The notes under the pieces: generated by a model
Database searches by the model: none
What the model saw: the letters and a program-made list of their open reading frames with translations, nothing else
What the model was told of the DNA's origin: nothing
Translations under genes and position numbers: made by a program
Assembly: GCA_903831265.1 (NCBI GenBank)
Contig: CAIKXD010000276.1
Location: 1 to 64,000 of the forward strand
Length of the DNA stretch: 64,000 bases
Direction of reading: 5' to 3'
Source: an uncultured Bacteroidota bacterium
GTDB lineage: Bacteria > Bacteroidota > Bacteroidia > UBA4408
In this document: piece after piece, positions 48,609-57,571 of the stretch
Layout of the letters: every line of letters begins with the position of its first letter
Numbering within the stretch: the stretch's first letter is position 1

Positions 48609-51002
48609 CTATTTTGTTGTGATAATCTCAAATGAATGTGGTGGCAGCTCAATCAACAGTTCATTATTTTGTATGCTAAACTTGCCGTTAAAATGTTTTT
48701 TTAAACTTGCCGAGGAGTATGCTTTAGGTAAGTTTACTTTAAATTTTATTGATTTATTATCTTTATTAAAAAACACCAGCGCAGCGCTATCAAAATAATA
48801 CCTGGCATAAGCCATTATTTTATCACCTACCTTCAACAAATCGTAATCGCCATAAATTAAAGCCATATTATTTTTACGAAGATTAAAAAGTTGTTTTGTG
48901 ATGGCTAGTTGATTGGCTTCATCAGTAGGCAAATTACCAAACTTCATCATGCGTCTATTGTCAGGGTCACCAGCACCAGGCATGCCAATTTCATCGCCAT
49001 AATAAATTACTGGAACTCCAGGAATTGTTGCAATGTAAGCCATCAACTGCGCTAGCTTTTTATAACCAACTTTGTTTTTTACAATAATATTTCTTTTCCA
49101 ACCTAATTCTTTATCATCATCACTAAATTTTAAATCTTCGCCCGCATAAGAAATAAAACGTGCTATATCATGATTACCAGAGATGTTGCCCATTAGTGAA
49201 TGCCAGCCATAATAATTAAAAGATTCATTCAAAGATTCGCTTAGCTTGGTAAAAGGTTCACGGTCGTTTACAAAAACACTGCGCGCATCAAAATACAAGT
49301 TAAAATCGAATTGTGCATTCTGTTGCCCACTGCTCACATAGCTTCCTATCAACTCTCTACTGCCAAAAGTTTCACCAATTTGATAAGGAACAGGAACCTT
49401 ATTTTTTTGCGCATACAATTTTATTTTCATGGTTAATGCTCTCCAAAAATCTTCACTCACATGTTTTGTAGCATCATGTCTAAAGCCATCAATACCATAC
49501 TTTTCTAACCAATACATAGCCGAATCGCTCATGGCTTCAATTACCTCTGGATTTGTATAATCCAAATCTGGCAAAAATGTATCAAACCAGGTTGTTAATC
49601 TTTCTTCATCCCAAAGTCTAATATTTTTTCGTCCATCGGGCAGGTCAATTGGAGTTGTCCAATTTTTATGTTTAATATACACAGGATGTTTTTCGTGTAT
49701 GTGATTTGAAACATAGTCCAATAAAATGTTCATATTTTTATGATGAGCATGCGCAATAGTAGATTTCAAGAGCTTTTCATCGCCAAATCTAAAATCAACT
49801 TTGGTACTCGAAATTGGCCAATAACCGTGGTAACCGCTATATTTTCTATGTGGAGCAGGATACTCAACATAAGCCTCATAAGGATTTTGAACTATGGGCG
49901 ACATCCAAATGGTATTAACACCCAATTTAGTAAAATAATTATTTTGAATATTTTCATCAATACCAGCAATATCGCCCCCCATATAATTGGCCTTAGACAA
50001 TACTGCGGTATCTTTAATTGGAAAATTATTTTTAGGATTACCGTCTTTAAAACGGTCAACCATCATAAAGTAAATAATCATTGCGGCCTTATCAAAACGT
50101 TTAAGATCGGCAGTTTGCTTTACTACATTGCCGTTTTTTAACGGAATCATAATATCATTAGATGCACCTTCTTTATTGTAGCTATAAACTCTAATACAAG
50201 ATTTTGAGCTGCTAGCAGCTGCATCTGGAATTCTAATTTCTAAAATACCATTGTCGAAATTGGTAAATTGTTTTGTTAAATCATAATTATCCCATAAAAC
50301 AAAAAACTTTTCTGGCTTGTTGATCGCTTCAATTCTAATCAAATTGCCATTTCCCCATTTTGTAAATAGTTTTGGCGATTTTTCTGAAGTAATATTTCCA
50401 ATACTTATCAATGAATTTACACCTCCCATATTATTGTCAACTTTGTTGGGATTAATAGGATCAAGCATCCATTTATCATCAACAACCAATTGGTAAGCAT
50501 ATTTTCCTGGACTCAATGTTAACTTACAACTAAAAACATTTCCATCAAAGGTTAAGGCTGTATTGTTGGGTGTCCAACCATTAAAATCGCCAGCCAATTG
50601 CACTTTTTTTGGCGCAGCACCAAGCGCAATGTACTTAAACTCATGAATAATTTTTTGCGACCGTTTTAAAACAATTGAATATTCAAAATTACCAGTGTAA
50701 AGTTTTAAATAAAACAGTGGTGGAAGTTGGGTCCCATTTTCGGTTAATGTAATTATTTTTTTATCTGCCGATAGCTTGGCATTTAAATAGGGTTTTGCCG
50801 ATAAAGAATCTAATCTTTGTTCATCTATTAAAATATCATTTGTAATAATTTGTGTTTCTTGCGGTTGCAAATTGATTGGCAATACATGATCTAAAATAAG
50901 ATCTGTGTTATGCACCTTTAAATGCCCTTTACTATTGCACGAAGAAATAAATCCTACCGCAATAACGATTGCAAATACTAATACACTTTTAATTATCCAC
51001 AT
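48609..51002 (-). CDS. GH13 family glycosidase with N-terminal CBM48-like domain; lipoprotein
   Basis: SSCNSKG lipobox; QLAGDFNGWTPNN; LLDYVSNHIHEKHP, GFRHDATKHV, GNHDIARFI. Confidence 0.92.
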   Translation of the reverse strand: MWIIKSVLVFAIVIAVGFISSCNSKGHLKVHNTDLILDHVLPINLQPQETQIITNDILIDEQRLDSLSAKPYLNAKLSADKKIITLTENGTQLPPLFYLKLYTGNFEYSIVLKRSQKIIHEFKYIALGAAPKKVQLAGDFNGWTPNNTALTFDGNVFSCKLTLSPGKYAYQLVVDDKWMLDPINPNKVDNNMGGVNSLISIGNITSEKSPKLFTKWGNGNLIRIEAINKPEKFFVLWDNYDLTKQFTNFDNGILEIRIPDAAASSSKSCIRVYSYNKEGASNDIMIPLKNGNVVKQTADLKRFDKAAMIIYFMMVDRFKDGNPKNNFPIKDTAVLSKANYMGGDIAGIDENIQNNYFTKLGVNTIWMSPIVQNPYEAYVEYPAPHRKYSGYHGYWPISSTKVDFRFGDEKLLKSTIAHAHHKNMNILLDYVSNHIHEKHPVYIKHKNWTTPIDLPDGRKNIRLWDEERLTTWFDTFLPDLDYTNPEVIEAMSDSAMYWLEKYGIDGFRHDATKHVSEDFWRALTMKIKLYAQKNKVPVPYQIGETFGSRELIGSYVSSGQQNAQFDFNLYFDARSVFVNDREPFTKLSESLNESFNYYGWHSLMGNISGNHDIARFISYAGEDLKFSDDDKELGWKRNIIVKNKVGYKKLAQLMAYIATIPGVPVIYYGDEIGMPGAGDPDNRRMMKFGNLPTDEANQLAITKQLFNLRKNNMALIYGDYDLLKVGDKIMAYARYYFDSAALVFFNKDNKSIKFKVNLPKAYSSASLKKHFNGKFSIQNNELLIELPPHSFEIITTK

Positions 51003-51031
51003 AAAAAACTTATTATGTTACAAAAATAGCA

Positions 51032-53494
51032 TTAAAACTTCCATGTTAAAACAATTTCATTTTTGCTATTTTCAATTTCTACAAAAGGAACATTTTCGAT
51101 GTACATTGGTGGTTTTGGGGGTTTGTTATAAGGATCGTAATCAGAAATAGGTTCTATATATTTCATAGCTTCATACTTCATGTTCACTTTATTGCCATTC
51201 ACCAACAACTCTGCTTTTAAATTTTTAAAGCCATGTAAAATAACCTTTATAGTGGTAAAGTGAGAAATATAACTTCCCTCCTGCTTTTCCAAAATTAATT
51301 TACCATCGGTGTATCTATTTTTCATCCATCTTTTGCAATAATCCCCTTGCTCAAAAGCATAGGTATTTCCATCATCCTCATAATACATAAAATCGCCATC
51401 ATCTTCGCCCCACACATGCAAGCGCAATGTAGTTTCAGGTTTTATTTTTAATGATTGCACGGCAGTTTGCGATGGCATAAAACCTCCGGCTTTTACGTAA
51501 ATAGGTAAAATCTCTTTAGATACTTCTATCAGCATTTCTTTACCACCTTCTAGCAATTCATCGCTATACAGATTAAACCACTTACCATGTGGCAAGTAAA
51601 TTTTAGTGTATTCTCTAAAGCTTTCTGTTGGAATAATTAATAGGTTTTTCCCAAACAAATATTGATGTTGAAATTGGTTTTGATACACCTGTTCATCAAA
51701 GGTATAATCAATTGCTAACGAACGTGCAATGGGCAATCCATTTTGTGTTGCCTCAAAAAACGTTGAATAAATATAAGGCATTATTTTATAGCGCAAACGA
51801 ATATAATTTCTCGAAATATCTTCTACTTCTTCGCCAAAAGTCCAAGGTTCACTATCCTTGCTATTAATCATGCTGTGCGCTCTAAAGAAAGGAGTAAATG
51901 CGCCTAACATCATCCATCTAGCAAATAAATCGGGACTGGCTTCACCTGCAAATCCACCCACATCATACCCTGCAAAAGGCACACCCGTTAAGCCCATGCT
52001 ATTAATTAATCTTACACCAGCCATCATATGTTCTTCAGTAGCCACATTATCGCCCGTCCAAACTGCACCATAGCGCTGAACCCCAGAAAAACCGGCCCGA
52101 GTTAAAATAAAAGGTCTTTTGCCATTCAATAATTTTTTAGCGCCTTCGTATGTACTGCGGGCCATTTGCATACCATAAACATTGCGTGCTTTTTTATGTG
52201 TGGCACCTTCACCATCATATTCAAACTCAATTAAATCGGGTAAATGTTGGCCCCAAGCTGCAGGTTCATTCATATCATTCCAAAAACCTGTCACTCCATT
52301 TTCGGTAAGTACACTTAACTTTTGGCCCCACCAATTTCTTGTTTTTTCATCAGTAAAATCGGGAAAGCAACTCCAACCTGGCCAAACCTCACCGCTGTAA
52401 TGCTCACCGTCAGGGTATTTCACAAACAAATCTTTTTCAACACCTTCATCATAAGCTGCATAACCTTCTTCTCTTTTTACGCCCGGATCTATAATTACCG
52501 CAAGGTCAAAATTCAAAGCGCGCAATTCATCGGTCAACTTTTTTGGATCAGGAAAACGCTTGTCGTGCCATGTAAAAACCTTATATGCATCCATGTAATG
52601 AATGTCTAAATAAATTACATCGGCAGGAATATTTTTTTCTCTAAAGGTGCGTGCTGCATTCAACACTTCACTATCGGGATAATAGCTATAACGACATTGT
52701 TGATAGCCTAAACTCCAAAGTGGTGGCAATTGCATGCGACCAGTTAAAGCCGTGTAGGAAGTAATAATATCGGCCACTTTTAGATGATGAATAAAATAAT
52801 AATTCATTTCCCCATCTTCGGCCTGAAAATACATGAAACGATCATTTGAAGCTCCGAAATTAAAAACGGTTTTATAGCTATTATCTAAAAATATCCCGTA
52901 AGGTAACTGTTCTTTAATACCAATATAAAAAGGTGTGCTCAAATATATAGGATCATCATCTGCAGCATAAGCAAAATTATCGGTATTCCAGTTGGTATAA
53001 GCATTTCCTCTACGGTTAAGGTTACCTGTTTTTTCGCCTAAGCCAATATATTTTTCGTTTGGATGTAGTGTTTTGTAAGTGGTTACTTCGGTACCAATCC
53101 ATGATGTACCAAAGGAAGTATGATCTTCATTTATCAATTGATCATCTATAGTGTAAAACGAAACTCTAAAAGGATTAGTATTCAAAACCAACTTTAAGGC
53201 TTTTGTTTTTAATACAATTTTATCAGCCAGTTCGGCAATACTAAATTCGGTTTCTATGGGCAATCCAACAACTGCATAAGAAAAATCATCTTTCTCGTGT
53301 ATTTTTTTTGAAATCCTGATTCTTATGGTATGCGCACTGTAAACAACTACTGCTATATTTTCAGTTTCTGTTTGCAACAACAAGCCATTGGCAATTTTTT
53401 CTACTTTAGCTATGGCACCAATACTTCTGTTAAAGTTATTGGCTCGCTTTTTCAAATTATCGTTAACTCCAGTTGTGTTTTTCCCTTCAATCAT
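51032..53494 (-). CDS. Alpha-glucosidase (GH31)
   Basis: GFWNDMNEPAAW, TRAGFSGVQRYGAVWTGDN, PPLWSLGYQQCRYSYY. Confidence 0.96.
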   Translation of the reverse strand: MIEGKNTTGVNDNLKKRANNFNRSIGAIAKVEKIANGLLLQTETENIAVVVYSAHTIRIRISKKIHEKDDFSYAVVGLPIETEFSIAELADKIVLKTKALKLVLNTNPFRVSFYTIDDQLINEDHTSFGTSWIGTEVTTYKTLHPNEKYIGLGEKTGNLNRRGNAYTNWNTDNFAYAADDDPIYLSTPFYIGIKEQLPYGIFLDNSYKTVFNFGASNDRFMYFQAEDGEMNYYFIHHLKVADIITSYTALTGRMQLPPLWSLGYQQCRYSYYPDSEVLNAARTFREKNIPADVIYLDIHYMDAYKVFTWHDKRFPDPKKLTDELRALNFDLAVIIDPGVKREEGYAAYDEGVEKDLFVKYPDGEHYSGEVWPGWSCFPDFTDEKTRNWWGQKLSVLTENGVTGFWNDMNEPAAWGQHLPDLIEFEYDGEGATHKKARNVYGMQMARSTYEGAKKLLNGKRPFILTRAGFSGVQRYGAVWTGDNVATEEHMMAGVRLINSMGLTGVPFAGYDVGGFAGEASPDLFARWMMLGAFTPFFRAHSMINSKDSEPWTFGEEVEDISRNYIRLRYKIMPYIYSTFFEATQNGLPIARSLAIDYTFDEQVYQNQFQHQYLFGKNLLIIPTESFREYTKIYLPHGKWFNLYSDELLEGGKEMLIEVSKEILPIYVKAGGFMPSQTAVQSLKIKPETTLRLHVWGEDDGDFMYYEDDGNTYAFEQGDYCKRWMKNRYTDGKLILEKQEGSYISHFTTIKVILHGFKNLKAELLVNGNKVNMKYEAMKYIEPISDYDPYNKPPKPPMYIENVPFVEIENSKNEIVLTWKF

Positions 53495-53580
53495 ATCATT
53501 AAATTAAATTCGTATTCAACTTATGTTTAGGCTATAATATTAAGCAATATTTTTGCAAAACACCTTTTAATAAACTTTTA

Positions 53581-53599
53581 AAGTGTAAATATTACACTT
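53581..53599. promoter_or_regulatory. Perfect inverted repeat AAGTGTAA-ATA-TTACACTT upstream of the GH31 operon
   Basis: 8-bp arms, 3-bp spacer; 87 bp upstream of the GH31 start; similar motif upstream of the MFS gene. Confidence 0.6.
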
Positions 53600-53695
53600 T
53601 ATGAGAAAACAGGAAAGTTTTTTGGTTTTTTTTTTATTGGAAGGATTAAAAATTTGGGTGGTTAGGTAAGTGGATTTAGTTTTTGAATAGAGAAA

Positions 53696-53824
53696 TTGGA
53701 CGGTGGACGTCTCCAGGCTTCGGCAGTTTATCAAGCGGGTAAAGTAAGTTTTGTTGGTGATAACACCAACAAAGAGTATGTTGCTAAATTGGAAAACTCA
53801 TTAATCCAACTTAAACAAATATAA
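53696..53824 (+). pseudogene. 3' remnant of an unidentified CDS (~43 codons)
   Basis: Reads LDGGRLQASAVYQAGKVSFVGDNTNKEYVAKLENSLIQLKQI-stop; in-frame stop just upstream; overlaps the 3' end of the convergent lipoprotein gene. Confidence 0.5.
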
Positions 53825-54763
53825 CCTTGCAAACACATTTACAATTTCTTCGCTCGAAATAAAAACACTCGAATTATCTTTAAACGCTACCCCTTCCATT
53901 TGGCCAACCTGGGCATATTCACCTAAAGTGTATTTTTTAGCTGTTCCTGCAAAAAAATTATCGCCAGTAAAACCATCAAAAGTCCATAAAAAGCAATCAG
54001 ATTTTTTGTTGTAACCAACAAGCGCAATCCTTTTGCCATCGGGACTTATATCAGCACCCGTAATGCGACCTCCTACCTCAAAACTTCCAATTAATTTAGC
54101 AGCATAATTTCCGGGCTTTGCTGGCAAAGTATATAAATTGGTTTTATCATCAAGCCTATTTTTAGTAAATAAATAAATTTGTTGATTGTGGTATAAAATA
54201 GCTTCGCAATCAAAATTATGTTTTTTTGAAACATCAAATTCACTTTGCTCAGGGTAATAAAAATTAATGCTTCCTGTTGATTTTACAGAGCTTGTGGTTT
54301 TATTGATATCTTTTATAGCCACCAAATGTATGGCCAAATTTTTTCTTTCGCCTTCATTATTACCCATATCGCCAATGAACAGAAATTCATCATTTCTTGC
54401 TAAATCTTCCCAATCTGTATTTTGTATATTAACAACATCAATTGTTTGTTCTATGTTGCCATTTTGTGTATTCAAAAGCATCAATTGATTTGATCTTCCT
54501 TTATCATTATGAGTAATTAAAAGATTCCCTAAAAGAGCCAGTCCTGAAGTTTCTTTTATCTTTACATTAAGTTCGGCCAGTAGTTTTAAATTTCCGTTAG
54601 TGGCTTTACCGATATCTGGTAAAGAATCAGAAACAATACTTATATTATTTTTATTACTACTTCCGCAAGCAGTTAATGCAAATGCCGATAGTCCTGTAAA
54701 AACAAGAATTGCATTGATGCTTATTGAAATAACTTTAAATTTATACTTCATCAAAAAATACAT
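53801..54763 (-). CDS. Beta-propeller lipoprotein (phytase/esterase-like propeller text)
   Basis: Lipobox ALTAC; KETSGLALLGN, WEDLARNDEFLFIGDMGNNEGERKN, HNFDCEAILY, GRITGADISPDGKRIALVGY, MEGVAF. Confidence 0.75.
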   Translation of the reverse strand: MYFLMKYKFKVISISINAILVFTGLSAFALTACGSSNKNNISIVSDSLPDIGKATNGNLKLLAELNVKIKETSGLALLGNLLITHNDKGRSNQLMLLNTQNGNIEQTIDVVNIQNTDWEDLARNDEFLFIGDMGNNEGERKNLAIHLVAIKDINKTTSSVKSTGSINFYYPEQSEFDVSKKHNFDCEAILYHNQQIYLFTKNRLDDKTNLYTLPAKPGNYAAKLIGSFEVGGRITGADISPDGKRIALVGYNKKSDCFLWTFDGFTGDNFFAGTAKKYTLGEYAQVGQMEGVAFKDNSSVFISSEEIVNVFARLYLFKLD

Positions 54764-55415
54764 TTACTTTTGTTACACCTTCTAACTTATTTAAGTCAGA
54801 AGCAAATATTCCTGCTTTGTTCATGTTTTTTAAAATAACATAATATGAATACTCGGTAAGTTGTGCATCGTTCTCTCCTATCTTTTTAATATTGATGAGT
54901 TTATGTTTTTTACAAAAAATGGAAAACGTTTTATGCAGCGCTGCTTCTGGTTGGTTTGCATTTTTAAATATTACTTGTACCAAATATTCTCTTCTTACTT
55001 TCGAATTTTCGTTCAAGAAAGAGGCCACATAAATTACTGTTCCTATAAACAAAGTACCTGTAATGGCAATAGCAAAAGCCCCAGAGCCACATGCTAAACC
55101 TAATGCTAAAGCAAAAAAGATAAACATAATATCTTGCGTATCTTTAACTGCTGTTCTAAATCTAATAATCGACATAGCACCTACCAATCCAAAAGCCCTG
55201 GCCAAGTTATTTCCAATAACCATAATTACCAATGCTGTTATTAAAGTAAGCATGATAATTGAAATAACATAACCAGATGAATAGCTAATGCCTTTATAAG
55301 TAGCTTTGTATAAAATAGCAACAATAACTCCACAAAAAAGCGCTACAACTAAATTTGCCAGCGCCTCTGCAGGGCTCAATGAAAACATAAAAATATCTTG
55401 AAATTGCGTATCCAC
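54741..55415 (-). CDS. DUF4956 membrane protein
   Basis: NNLARAFGLVGAMSIIRFRTAVKDTQDIMFIFFALALGLACGSG; GTG start at 55415 preferred over track start 55493 (removes overlap with VTC gene). Confidence 0.9.
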   Translation of the reverse strand: MDTQFQDIFMFSLSPAEALANLVVALFCGVIVAILYKATYKGISYSSGYVISIIMLTLITALVIMVIGNNLARAFGLVGAMSIIRFRTAVKDTQDIMFIFFALALGLACGSGAFAIAITGTLFIGTVIYVASFLNENSKVRREYLVQVIFKNANQPEAALHKTFSIFCKKHKLINIKKIGENDAQLTEYSYYVILKNMNKAGIFASDLNKLEGVTKVNVFFDEV

Positions 55416-55419
55416 TTTA

Positions 55420-56163
55420 TTAAAACATTTTTTGGTTATAGGTTGATATTTCGTTGTGTAAAAACGCTGAAGCATATTTTGATAATGCCTCATGTTTTAA
55501 TTCAAATTCCTGTATGATAGATTTGCACCATGAAGGCATGCCTCCTTCAAAATACTTTATCTCTAAAATAAAAGCATCTTTCCAAATATGCGAAAGTCCA
55601 TTATTGCTAAAAAGTTCGCTCAAATGCGGAAAAACAGCTGCTCGTATGTTTTTATCAAATGTAATTCTAACCCCTGGGTCAAATTTTCCATGATAAGGTT
55701 CACGATCATAAACAACAAGATTAACGGGTCTTTGCGCTTCGCGATGCAGGTGAAATAAAAAACGGGCTGCATCTTCTTTCATAATGTCACTGGGTTTCCC
55801 ATTTGATCTTTTTAGTTCACCAGTTTCAAGTGTTTTATCTAATAAATCATACACAGTAATGGCTCTGTTTTTTGCAATTCTATTGCCCAATTTTCTTTTT
55901 ATTTCTAAAAAAACTTCACAACCGGCAAAGTAGTTATTGTACCCTCTTATGCGCAATTTCAATCTATTTTCTAAACCCTCTGCTTTCTCACTTAATGAGT
56001 CGAAATGAGGTGTATCAAAATAAATACTTCTTACAATATACTCTGATTTTAATTCAGTTTGATCTGCATTTAAATCGGGCACCAAAAAAGGCATAAACCT
56101 TTTGCGCATTGGCTCAAGCATTTCATTATTTACCAAGTATTTTCTTTCGTAACGTAACTTCAT
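55420..56163 (-). CDS. VTC-domain polyphosphate polymerase family protein
   Basis: LRYERKYLV, VRSIYFDTPHFDSLSEKAEGLENRLKLRIRGYN, EIKRKLGNRIAKNRA. Confidence 0.92.
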   Translation of the reverse strand: MKLRYERKYLVNNEMLEPMRKRFMPFLVPDLNADQTELKSEYIVRSIYFDTPHFDSLSEKAEGLENRLKLRIRGYNNYFAGCEVFLEIKRKLGNRIAKNRAITVYDLLDKTLETGELKRSNGKPSDIMKEDAARFLFHLHREAQRPVNLVVYDREPYHGKFDPGVRITFDKNIRAAVFPHLSELFSNNGLSHIWKDAFILEIKYFEGGMPSWCKSIIQEFELKHEALSKYASAFLHNEISTYNQKMF

Positions 56164-56164
56164 A

Positions 56165-57223
56165 CTACATTCCCATGGCTGGCTTAAACAAGCGTAAAAA
56201 ATAATCTTTGATACTTACCTTGGGGCAATTGATATCCACTTCGGCCATTGTGCCAGGTAAAATATTTTCTTCAAAAGGCCATAAACCTGTTACATAAAAG
56301 GCTTGTTTTCTATCTAAAATTCTAACGCTATTATCAATTCCTACTATATTTCCTTTATGCTCCTTATATGCTATCGTATCGGTTAGTTTTATAAAATCTT
56401 TTTCTTTCAGTTGTATGGGAATTACACCCACCCAATGAGAGGTATCGCCAATGGTAATGACATTTTCGCCTATTTCGTTTTCTCTTTGCAATAATATCAT
56501 TCCCGACATAGGCGTGGTAAATGTAAAATAAGCCAGTCGCTCACTCACCTGTTTTATTTGTGATTCTAAATTAGAAATACGTGCCGTTACAAGGCGCTCT
56601 TGTTCCTTTTTTTCGCCTGTGGTTATTGACATATATCTTGCTTCGGCAATGCCTACCTCAATTTCCTTTACCTTCAGTTTATTAAGTTCAATATCATATT
56701 CTTGTTGAGGAATAACACTATCACCAAATAAAGCGGTACTTCTTTGCAATAATTTTTTTTGAATATCCAATTGTTCTTTAGCCAGCTCCCATTGCTCCTT
56801 AGCAGTTTGAATATCCTCTGGCTTTTGACCGGTGGTATAAAAATCTAATTCTGCTTTCATGATGTTTAACTCGCCTTTTAATTGTATTAAATTGCGTTGT
56901 TCTTCATTACTCACAATCCATCCAATAGTATCGCCAGCATTTACGTATTTTTGACTCAACATTTTGGGGTTTAACAAGAACTGAACAACATCGCCTCGCT
57001 GGAATTCAGTTACCCCGTAACTTTTTACAACACCACGCACATTATCCTTAAAAGAAGAAATCAAATTACCATCTAATGTCCTCACTAAATTAAACTCTGA
57101 GGCAGGCATAAATAAAGCTCTGGAGCTTATCTTATAGGGTACTTTAATATATATACATGCCACCACCAAAATCGCAAAAAATGCAATTACGGTGCTAACA
57201 ACTAATATTCGTCTGCTATTCAT
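56165..57223 (-). CDS. HlyD-family periplasmic adaptor (membrane fusion) protein
   Basis: N-terminal TM, long coiled coil, FTFTTPMSGMILLQRENEIGENV, LPGTMAEVDI. Confidence 0.85.
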   Translation of the reverse strand: MNSRRILVVSTVIAFFAILVVACIYIKVPYKISSRALFMPASEFNLVRTLDGNLISSFKDNVRGVVKSYGVTEFQRGDVVQFLLNPKMLSQKYVNAGDTIGWIVSNEEQRNLIQLKGELNIMKAELDFYTTGQKPEDIQTAKEQWELAKEQLDIQKKLLQRSTALFGDSVIPQQEYDIELNKLKVKEIEVGIAEARYMSITTGEKKEQERLVTARISNLESQIKQVSERLAYFTFTTPMSGMILLQRENEIGENVITIGDTSHWVGVIPIQLKEKDFIKLTDTIAYKEHKGNIVGIDNSVRILDRKQAFYVTGLWPFEENILPGTMAEVDINCPKVSIKDYFLRLFKPAMGM

Positions 57224-57492
57224 TTCTTCTAAAATCTTGTTAAAAGGTGCACAAAATAACTATTTAATAACATATAATTAACTTAATTTCAATTTTCAAT
57301 GTAAATAAAGGCAATAATCAGGAATTATATAAAAGTAAGAGGTAAATTCTATTAATTTCAAGGGAAACACTTTTAAAGTTTATTTTAAAACATTTTTTCA
57401 ATCCTTTATTTAAAATATTTACAATCATTACAAAATCGTTGTTTCATTTGATATTTTTCAATTAAATTCCAAACATTCCTGATTAAAATGTT

Positions 57493-57519
57493 GTGAAACT
57501 GAAGATTATTTAGTTTCAC
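57493..57519. promoter_or_regulatory. Inverted repeat GTGAAACT-N11-AGTTTCAC upstream of the amidohydrolase operon
   Basis: 8-bp perfect arms, 53 bp before the ATG at 57572. Confidence 0.35.
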
Positions 57520-57571
57520 TCAATTAAATTTATCGTATTTAGTTTACATTCGCAAATTCAAAACTGATTCA

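Noticed and set aside
48496-48798. 100-aa plus-strand ORF overlapping the start of the intergenic gap between the GH13 genes
   Set aside because: Mostly antisense to the 3' end of the 48609-51002 gene; no homology-like motif.
54741-55493. 73-74 nt overlap between the DUF4956 and VTC ORFs as a possible programmed frameshift
   Set aside because: A GTG at 55415, just after the VTC stop, gives a DUF4956-like N-terminus without overlap; ORF over-extension is simpler.
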